From positions 1 to 5,208 of the forward strand of contig CALPYQ020000154.1 in assembly GCA_943327965.2 (NCBI GenBank): 5,208 bases of DNA. The letters are read 5' to 3'. Below the pieces are notes generated by a model. It was given only the letters and a program-made list of their open reading frames with translations, was not told the origin of the DNA and ran no database searches. Source of the DNA: Singulisphaera sp. GP187. Its GTDB lineage: Bacteria > Pseudomonadota > Gammaproteobacteria > Burkholderiales > Burkholderiaceae_C. This document shows positions 1 through 5,208 of this stretch, one piece after another; the first letter of the stretch is position 1; every line of letters starts with the position of its first letter. The position numbers and the translations under genes were made by a program.

Positions 1-3000
1 TCGATGGTGAGCGGCGCGTGAACGCCAATGCTGGGGTGCAAAGAGGAGAGGGGATTCCAGGCTTTGTAACGAACACTGGCCACATATTCGCGCGCGGTAC
101 CTGTCGGTTGCAAAGGCAATGCTTGACCATTGACGGTCACGGTATAGCGACTAGGGTTCATGCCTGTCACATGGACCTCAAGGCGCTCCAACGATGAATC
201 GACATATCTGGCCGTGCCGCTCGAAGTGCTTTCCTCACCCATCACATGCCAAGGTTCGAGTGCGTTGCGTAAAGTAACTTGGATGGCATCGACGCAAAAC
301 TCTCCCACTCTGGGAAATCTAAATTCAAAGTGCGGTGCAAACCAAGCGGGATCAAAGTGAAAACCTGCATCACCCAATTCGGTGAGGACGTCGTCAAAAT
401 CCATTTTGACAAATGTCGGTAGCATGAAACGATCGTGCAGTGTGGTGCCCCATCGGGTGACAGGGGCGGTGTAGTTTTGATCCCAAAATCTTGCCACCAA
501 TGCACGAAGTAGCAGTTGTTGAACCACACTCATGCGGGCATGCGGTGGCATTTCAAAGGCCCTTAATTCAAGCAAGCCTAAACGACCGGTTGACGAATCG
601 GGCGAGTACATTTTGTCAATGCAAAACTCACTGCGGTGGGTGTTGCCTGTCATGTCGACCAAAATGTTTCGAAGGCTTCGATCGACCAACCAAGGTGGCA
701 TGCTTTGCCCATGAAGTTGTCGGTTGCGGGCAATTTCTCGCAATGCAATTTCGAGTTCATACACTTGGTCGTTGCGAGCTTCGTCCACACGCGGGGCTTG
801 GCTGGTGGGGCCGATGAACATGCCACTGAAGAGGTAACTCAAGCTGGGATGGTTGTGCCAATACAGCACCAAACTGGCCAGCAATTCTGGACGCCTTAAG
901 AATGGACTGTCTGCCGGTGTTGCGCCACCCATGACCACATGATTGCCCCCACCCGTCCCTGTGTGTCTGCCATCGGTCATGAATTTTTCAGCACTCAAGC
1001 GTGTTTCGAAAGCGGCTTGGTACAAAAATTCTGTGTGTTCAACCACCTCATGCCAATTGCTAGCGGGGTGAATGTTGACTTCAATCACGCCAGGGTCGGG
1101 TGTGACTTGCAAGAGCTTCAAGCGGGGGTCGCGTGGCGGCGGATAGCCCTCCAGCACTATGGCAACCTTAAGTTGTTTGGCGGTGGCTTCAATGGCACTC
1201 AGCAAATGGAGGTAGTCCTCGACACGGGCAAGCGGCGGCATAAAGACATACATCACGCCCTGCATGTCTTTGTCAGAAGCGGCATCTTTCAGAGGAACTG
1301 GGCCATTGGCGCGACGCGGATCTCTGATTTCTACGCACAAAGCGGTTCTGATTGTTGCTGGATCCGATTTAAATTTAGCCGGGCCACTCGACTTCGAAGC
1401 CTGCACAGAAGTCTGCATTTTTGGCAGCAATGCAGAGCGCGCCTGTGAGTTGATATGGGGCAGAGGGCCTCTCTCAGAATAAGGATCTTGATCGATCACC
1501 ATGTGACGATCAGCAGGGGCACTCCAAGGCAGTGAATCGAGTGGCAAGCGCCAGCCCATGGCGGAGTCGCCGGGCATTAAATACAAACGCTCATCGCGCA
1601 CAAACCATTGACCACTTTGCCAAGTGCTGGCTTCTTTTGTTCCTGTGTCCGATGCTTGTAATGGCAAAAGGTAGCCAACTTCTTGGTCTAAGCCTTGAGA
1701 GAAGACGCGATGCAGCCTTGCCCGTTCTAGTTCATCATCCAGTCGGGCATCGAACGGGTCTACATTGACTGGCAAACGACGTTCGCGCCACAAGTAATAC
1801 CAAGTGTCTTCGAAACCAGGCGTGATGTGATTGGTGGAGACACCCAATTGCAGGGCCAAGGTGTTTAAAAATCTTTTGGCATCGCTTGTTGTGTACCGAT
1901 GCGCTTCGCGTTCATCGGCAAACAAGGAAGGGTCTTGCCAGCATGCTTGGCCATCTGCACGCCAATAAATGCTGAGCGCCCAACGCGGAAGTTGCTCACC
2001 TGGATACCACTTGCCTTGACCAAAATGTAAGAAGCCGCCGTCGCCATACCGTGCACGAAGTTTGTGAACCAGTTCAGTGGCCAAGCCGCGTTTGGTTGGC
2101 CCCAATGCATCCGTGTTCCATTCAGGCGCATCTCTGTTTTCAGTGGCCACAAAAGTGGGTTCCCCGCCCATGGTCAGGCGAACATCGCCTTCAATCAGTT
2201 GCGCATCTACTTGATCACCCAAGGCCAACACTTGCGCCCATTGTTCTTCAGAATAGGGCTTGGTCACACGGGGTGATTCATAGATGCGGGTGATGGCCAT
2301 TTCGTGACTGAATTCAACTTCGGCCTCATCCATCAAGCCTTCAATGGGCGCAGCGCCAGAAGGTTGAGGCGTGCAAGCCAAAGGGATGTGTCCTTCGCCT
2401 GCAAGCAAACCTGAAGTGGGGTCGAGGCCAACCCATCCAGCACCTGGCAAATAAACCTCGCACCAGGCATGCAAGTCGGTGAAGTCGACTTCGGTACCGC
2501 TAGGGCCTTCAAGCGATTTGACATCGGGCGTGAGTTGAATCAAGTAGCCAGAGACAAAACGCGCGGCCAGACCCATATGCCGCATGAGTTGAACCAAAAG
2601 CCAGGCTGAATCACGACAAGAGCCACTTTGAAGTTTCAGTGTTTCTTCGGGTGTTTGAACACCCGGTTCCATGCGAATTAAGTAGTTGATGTCTTTGTAA
2701 ACACGCTGATTGATTTGAACCAAGAAATCAATGGTTCTTTGACGTTTTCTGTCTAGCTTGCTCAAGTATTGTTTGAACAATGTTGTTCGAGGCAGTTTGT
2801 CCAAGTAAGCCGCGAGCTCTTCTTTGAGTTCAGGTGCGTAAGTTAAGGGCACATGCTCGGCACTGGGCTCTAAGAAGAAGTCAAAGGGATTGAAGACCGC
2901 CATTTCAGTCACCAAGTCGACGGTCACCTTGAACGCTGTCGTTTTTTGGGGGAAGACCAAACGGGCTTGGTAGTTTGAGAAGGGGTCTTGCTGCCAGTTG

Positions 3001-3155
3001 ATGAAGTGCTCTGACGGCTCTACGCGCAAGCTGTACGACAAAATTCTGCTGCGACTGTGCGGTGCTGGCCGAAGGCGAATGACTTGCGGTCCCAATTGAA
3101 CGGGTCTATCGTATTTGTAATGCGTGACGTGATGCAGTGCGACGTGAATGGACAT
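1..3155 (-). CDS. Transglutaminase-like peptidase fused to DUF2126 putative amidoligase (C-terminus off the left edge)
   Basis: The frame has no stop from its ATG at 3155 down to base 3 (1051 codons). Residues 1-80, starting MSIHVALHHVTHYKYDRP, match the bacterial transglutaminase N-terminal beta domain. The papain-like transglutaminase core spans about 165-250: Cys180 in LQSGSCRDSAWLL, His229 in DFTDLHAWCEVYLPG and Asp245 in GLDPTSGLLAGEGH form the expected triad. From about 280 the protein is DUF2126, classed as a glutamine-synthetase-fold amidoligase. Visible motifs are MGGEPTFVATENRD (329-342), GRHTGTGGGNHVVMGG (729-744), YWHNHPSLSYLFSG (765-778), GNTHRSEFCIDK (837-848) and LLELRAFEMPPH (861-872). 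Family members are about 1100 residues or slightly more, so roughly 50-90 are missing. There is no signal peptide, so it is probably cytoplasmic. The family is usually linked to circularly permuted ATP-grasp and alpha-E genes, which may lie beyond base 1. Substrate is unknown; peptide amide-bond formation and cleavage is inferred from the folds. An in-frame ATG at 3185 would add ten residues; I prefer 3155 because the family N-terminus begins there. Confidence 0.95.
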   Translation of the reverse strand, partial: MSIHVALHHVTHYKYDRPVQLGPQVIRLRPAPHSRSRILSYSLRVEPSEHFINWQQDPFSNYQARLVFPQKTTAFKVTVDLVTEMAVFNPFDFFLEPSAEHVPLTYAPELKEELAAYLDKLPRTTLFKQYLSKLDRKRQRTIDFLVQINQRVYKDINYLIRMEPGVQTPEETLKLQSGSCRDSAWLLVQLMRHMGLAARFVSGYLIQLTPDVKSLEGPSGTEVDFTDLHAWCEVYLPGAGWVGLDPTSGLLAGEGHIPLACTPQPSGAAPIEGLMDEAEVEFSHEMAITRIYESPRVTKPYSEEQWAQVLALGDQVDAQLIEGDVRLTMGGEPTFVATENRDAPEWNTDALGPTKRGLATELVHKLRARYGDGGFLHFGQGKWYPGEQLPRWALSIYWRADGQACWQDPSLFADEREAHRYTTSDAKRFLNTLALQLGVSTNHITPGFEDTWYYLWRERRLPVNVDPFDARLDDELERARLHRVFSQGLDQEVGYLLPLQASDTGTKEASTWQSGQWFVRDERLYLMPGDSAMGWRLPLDSLPWSAPADRHMVIDQDPYSERGPLPHINSQARSALLPKMQTSVQASKSSGPAKFKSDPATIRTALCVEIRDPRRANGPVPLKDAASDKDMQGVMYVFMPPLARVEDYLHLLSAIEATAKQLKVAIVLEGYPPPRDPRLKLLQVTPDPGVIEVNIHPASNWHEVVEHTEFLYQAAFETRLSAEKFMTDGRHTGTGGGNHVVMGGATPADSPFLRRPELLASLVLYWHNHPSLSYLFSGMFIGPTSQAPRVDEARNDQVYELEIALREIARNRQLHGQSMPPWLVDRSLRNILVDMTGNTHRSEFCIDKMYSPDSSTGRLGLLELRAFEMPPHARMSVVQQLLLRALVARFWDQNYTAPVTRWGTTLHDRFMLPTFVKMDFDDVLTELGDAGFHFDPAWFAPHFEFRFPRVGEFCVDAIQVTLRNALEPWHVMGEESTSSGTARYVDSSLERLEVHVTGMNPSRYTVTVNGQALPLQPTGTAREYVASVRYKAWNPLSSLHPSIGVHAPLTI

Positions 3156-3189
3156 AAATGCAAGTAAGCGCAACAGCGGCTGCATCGAA

Positions 3190-3218
3190 ATAGCAGCTTG
3201 GGCTCTCTAAACTAGCAA
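3190..3218 (-). promoter_or_regulatory. Candidate weak sigma-70 promoter for the transglutaminase gene
   Basis: On the minus strand TTGCTA (bases 3218-3213, four of six matches to TTGACA) is followed after 17 bases by TGCTAT (3195-3190, three of six matches to TATAAT). Transcription would begin near base 3182, inside or just past the upstream ATG at 3185. That would make the ATG at 3155 the usable start, with a leader of about 27 bases. The spacing is ideal but the -10 match is poor, so this is only a candidate. Confidence 0.22.
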
Positions 3219-3243
3219 AAGCCGCGCCATGGTGGGCATCACG

Positions 3244-3248
3244 AAAGG
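3244..3248 (+). promoter_or_regulatory. Ribosome binding site of comEC
   Basis: AAAGG lies six bases upstream of the ATG at 3255 (spacer CTCAAC), a good Shine-Dalgarno match and distance. It supports 3255 as the start over the out-of-frame ATG at 3229. By contrast, neither candidate start of the divergent transglutaminase gene has a recognisable purine-rich site at the right distance. Confidence 0.75.
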
Positions 3249-3254
3249 CTCAAC

Positions 3255-5147
3255 ATGTTGAAACTGGCGCCTTGCGTGGCAATTGGCTGGATTTTGGGAA
3301 CTTACTGTCAGCTTCAACAAGAAAATATTTGGGAAGTACAGCGCATCCTTGCTGTCGCAGTTTTGGGTCTTGCACTTTTAATGTGCGCTTGGGCATTGTC
3401 CAAATTGAGTCAAGCCAAAAAGTTGCAGACGAAACTGTGGCCCCCAGTTCTAAAAGGCCTACAGCTTTTTTGTCTGTTACTTGCTTCGGGTGCGTTGGCC
3501 ATGTCCATGATCAATGTGCGTTGTCTGATGCAAGATCATCGACAACTGGTTCGTGACATTGAGGGACAAGACATTAGCGTGACTGGCATCGTGGCTTCTC
3601 TGCCAGTTCAAAATGCAATGGGTGTGAGGTTCAAGTTTGAAGTTCATACGGCGCGCATTCCAGACAACCCTTCGCCCATCAAACTTCCCTCATCGGTTGA
3701 ATTAAGTTGGTTTGACCGTGAGGGCGGCAGCATGGGAGATGCCATGGCATGGGGAGACCTGCATCCGGGTGACACATGGCAGTTTGTGGTTCGTTTTAAG
3801 GCTGCACATGGTCTTCGCAACCCTGGCGGCTTTGACGAAGAGCTGTGGCTGTGGGAGCGCGGTGTCATGGCCTCGGGGGTGGTCCGAACTGGCAAACGCA
3901 ATGCGGCACCTCAAAAACTCAGTGCTTCATGGCTTTACCCCATTTCACAAGTGAGGCAATTCATTCGTTCGCAGATTGCACTTAATTTGGCATCAGTTGA
4001 TCACCCATCTCGGGTTCATGCGGGCGTGATTGCGGCTTTGGTCATGGGCGATCAAGGCGCCATCGTGCAAGCAGATTGGGACCTGTTTAGAGCAACGGGT
4101 GTTGCCCACCTGATGAGTATTTCTGGTTTGCACATTACCTTATGGGCTTGGTTGTTTGCCAAAGTCATTGGGCAGGTATGGCGCTGGACCGCCAGAACCG
4201 GCAGCACCTTGTGTTTGCTTTTGCCTGCGCCCACGGTGTCTGCATGGGGGGGCGCCTGCTTGGCAACGCTTTACGCTTTGTTTGCTGGTTGGGGTCTGCC
4301 CGCACAAAGAACCATTGTCATGTTGTGGGTCATTGTTCTGGTTCAAAGCTTAGGCTTGCGCTGGCCACGCATGTGGGTATGGGCGCTTGCTTTTTGGGTG
4401 TTGGTTGCCTGGGATCCCTGGGCCTTGTTGCAAGCTGGTTTTTGGCTGAGTTTTGTGGCGGTTGGCGCCCTGATGCTTGGCAGTCCTGTGCATTCGTCTT
4501 TGCGCACCAAAAAGAGGAATGACGACCCTGATTTGGTGCAAGAAGATGGCTTGGCGCGTTTGCGCCTCAATATGGGTACATCCATTGGGCAGGGATTTTT
4601 AGCACTGGCCAAAGAGCAATGGGTGGTCATGCTTGCATTGACGCCCTTGTCAATTTTGTTTTTTGGCCAAGTTTCAATCATTGGCATTTTGGCCAACTTT
4701 GTAGCCATTCCTTGGGTCACCTGGATGGTGACGCCATTGGCCATGTTGGGCATCCTTTTTTCGCCCTTTTGGGAAGTTGCTTTGTATGCGTTGGCTCCTT
4801 TGATGGCGATGCTAGACATGATGAGCCAATTACCAGGAAGTGTCTGGGTCATGCCTATTCCCTCTGGGTTGATTGCCGCCTTTGCAGTTGTGGGTGGCTT
4901 GTTGTTTCTCCAGAACTGGCCATGGGCCTTGCGGTGCTGGGGGATCTTGTTTTTATTGCCCGCATTTTTGTGGCAAGAGCCTAGGCCTTCGGAGGGTCAT
5001 TTCGACTTGTGGTTTGCAGATGTGGGGCAGGGCAATGCAGTGATCTTGAGAACTGCGAACCATGCCTTGCTGTATGACACTGGACCCAAGTATTCTGAAA
5101 ATTCAGATGCTGGGTCCACGACCAATTTCTTTCAAATCATAAGCTGA
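3255..5147 (+). CDS. comEC: ComEC/Rec2 competence DNA channel, truncated at the start of its metallo-beta-lactamase domain
   Basis: ComEC is the polytopic inner-membrane protein that passes single-stranded DNA into the cytoplasm during natural transformation. The 630-residue product starts MLKLAPCVAIGWILGTYCQL and has hydrophobic segments near 30-49 and 66-86. A soluble DUF4131/OB-fold-like part follows (about 100-215), including the family motif LRNPGGFDEELWLWERGV (187-204). The Competence domain starts near 255 with MGDQGAI (264-270) and the hallmark ATGVAHLMSISGLHIT (280-295), followed by many membrane spans up to about 573. The metallo-beta-lactamase domain opens at FDLWFADVGQGNAVIL (583-598) and LLYDTGPKYSENSDAG (605-620). 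Homology is then lost: the last ten residues are STTNFFQIIS, of which at most the Ser fits the family. Betaproteobacterial ComEC proteins are usually about 750-850 residues, so the metal-binding HxHxDH motif and most of this domain are absent. No single-base frameshift restores the expected sequence. The copy is either disrupted in the genome or joined to unrelated sequence in assembly. The family call is very secure. Confidence 0.95.
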   Translation: MLKLAPCVAIGWILGTYCQLQQENIWEVQRILAVAVLGLALLMCAWALSKLSQAKKLQTKLWPPVLKGLQLFCLLLASGALAMSMINVRCLMQDHRQLVRDIEGQDISVTGIVASLPVQNAMGVRFKFEVHTARIPDNPSPIKLPSSVELSWFDREGGSMGDAMAWGDLHPGDTWQFVVRFKAAHGLRNPGGFDEELWLWERGVMASGVVRTGKRNAAPQKLSASWLYPISQVRQFIRSQIALNLASVDHPSRVHAGVIAALVMGDQGAIVQADWDLFRATGVAHLMSISGLHITLWAWLFAKVIGQVWRWTARTGSTLCLLLPAPTVSAWGGACLATLYALFAGWGLPAQRTIVMLWVIVLVQSLGLRWPRMWVWALAFWVLVAWDPWALLQAGFWLSFVAVGALMLGSPVHSSLRTKKRNDDPDLVQEDGLARLRLNMGTSIGQGFLALAKEQWVVMLALTPLSILFFGQVSIIGILANFVAIPWVTWMVTPLAMLGILFSPFWEVALYALAPLMAMLDMMSQLPGSVWVMPIPSGLIAAFAVVGGLLFLQNWPWALRCWGILFLLPAFLWQEPRPSEGHFDLWFADVGQGNAVILRTANHALLYDTGPKYSENSDAGSTTNFFQIIS

Positions 5148-5208
5148 AAGAAGGTTTTTATAAACCGTAACCTTGGCTATTTGAGAGTCTGTGCCGACCA
5201 TTCCGAAA
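5103..5208 (-). CDS. Possible C-terminal fragment of an unidentified protein, entering from the right edge
   Basis: On the minus strand the frame is open from base 5207 to a TGA at 5105-5103 and would encode 34 residues, beginning FGMVGTDSQIAKVTVYKN and ending LKEIGRGPSI. The mixed hydrophobic and charged composition and unremarkable codons look like real protein rather than a random frame. The last four or five codons (GPSI and the stop) lie in comEC sequence. If this is a coding fragment, it was therefore itself cut at the same join and its natural end lies elsewhere. I do not recognise the family. The short length leaves chance openness quite possible. Confidence 0.3.
   Translation of the reverse strand, partial: FGMVGTDSQIAKVTVYKNLLSAYDLKEIGRGPSI
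5118..5208. other. A+T-richer terminal segment not homologous to comEC (insertion, rearrangement or assembly join)
   Basis: Up to base 5117 the plus-strand frame reads as typical ComEC (DTGPKYSENSDAGS). From 5118 none of the three forward frames gives the expected continuation, which in the family is a hydrophobic strand and helix followed by a metal-binding His motif. I count 35 G+C among these 91 bases (about 38%), lower than the rest of comEC looks. The join lies within GGTC-CAC-GACC (5113-5123), a short palindrome with a three-base centre. Too little is present to see an insertion-sequence end or a target duplication. I cannot tell a real insertion from a chimeric join. Confidence 0.6.
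5127..5152 (+). repeat. Short inverted repeat followed by a T run
   Basis: TTCTTTCA (5127-5134) and TGAAAGAA (5145-5152) are perfect 8-base inverted arms around a 10-base loop, followed by GG and five T. The arrangement resembles a Rho-independent terminator overlapping the end of the truncated comEC frame. However, the stem has only two G-C pairs and would be weak. It lies wholly inside the non-ComEC tail and may be chance in A+T-rich sequence. Confidence 0.2.

Larger units (their letters stand above)
3156..3254. promoter_or_regulatory. Divergent intergenic region between the transglutaminase gene and comEC
   Basis: The 99 bases separate two start codons that face away from each other, so promoters for both genes should lie here or just inside the genes. 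An in-frame minus-strand stop (TAG, bases 3207-3209) limits how far upstream the left gene could begin. Hexamer matches are weak on both strands. For comEC the best pair I see is TCGAAA (3185-3190), 17 bases, then TAAACT (3208-3213), four of six matches each, giving a leader of about 35 bases. No clear operator, riboswitch or strong inverted repeat is visible. That the region contains promoters is inference from gene orientation; the exact elements are uncertain. Confidence 0.55.

Noticed and set aside
491..899. Overlapping plus-strand frames of 60-108 codons
   Set aside because: All overlap the motifs GNTHRSEFCIDK and LLELRAFEMPPH read on the opposite strand. None has protein-family character or a ribosome binding site that I could see.
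939..1448. Plus-strand 169-codon open frame inside the left gene
   Set aside because: It lies opposite the DUF2126 region, whose minus-strand frame carries consecutive recognisable family motifs. The plus-strand product has no recognisable domain and is a shadow of the minus-strand gene.
1380..1450. Possible interruption or foreign insert around residues 570-595 of the left gene
   Set aside because: The stretch is Ser/Ala/Lys-rich and looks less conserved, but the frame is intact and family motifs resume on both sides. It reads as an ordinary variable linker.
4343..4852. Minus-strand 169-codon open frame inside comEC
   Set aside because: It is antisense to the Competence-domain membrane segments. 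Its translation is rich in Lys, Pro, Ser and Thr with no domain character, as expected for the complement of hydrophobic codons.
5115..5208. A simple frameshift in comEC that could be repaired by shifting frame after base 5115
   Set aside because: The other two forward frames give PRPISFKS-stop and HDQFLSNHKLKEGFYKP-stop. Neither resembles the expected metallo-beta-lactamase continuation.
5145..5208. Plus-strand reading resumed after the comEC stop, in the same frame
   Set aside because: The frame stays open to the edge and reads KKVFINRNLGYLRVCADHSE, but it has no start codon and no similarity to ComEC. It is simply the complement of the minus-strand open frame in the same codon register.

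Overview
The window holds two large genes transcribed away from each other, and nothing in it suggests phage, plasmid, CRISPR or RNA genes. Protein character points to a betaproteobacterium, most likely order Burkholderiales. The ComEC N-terminus and the transglutaminase/amidoligase fusion look like those of freshwater Comamonadaceae. This is recognition by eye without a database search, so the placement is tentative. Base composition looks moderate (roughly half G+C by impression) through both genes and drops to about 38% in the last 91 bases.

Layout. Bases 1-3155, minus strand: an uninterrupted frame of 1051 codons that runs off the left edge. It encodes a transglutaminase-like cysteine peptidase fused to a DUF2126 putative amidoligase. 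The Cys-His-Asp triad and several glutamine-synthetase-like motifs are readable; only a short C-terminal part is missing. Bases 3156-3254: a 99-base divergent intergenic region with weak promoter-like hexamers and a good ribosome binding site for the right-hand gene. Bases 3255-5147, plus strand: comEC, the inner-membrane DNA uptake channel. It is intact from its N-terminus through the Competence domain, then stops just after entering the C-terminal metallo-beta-lactamase domain. Bases 5118-5208: an A+T-richer stretch that does not continue comEC in any forward frame. On the minus strand it carries a plausible C-terminal fragment of an unrelated protein.

The two genes have no established common pathway. 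The left gene belongs to an uncharacterised peptide-modification system, commonly found with ATP-grasp and alpha-E proteins, that probably makes and breaks amide bonds. The right gene imports single-stranded DNA during natural transformation. Divergence around one short intergenic region could allow shared control, but no operator is visible. The most unusual point is the abrupt end of ComEC at base 5118, which is either a real rearrangement or insertion, or an assembly join at the end of a contig.
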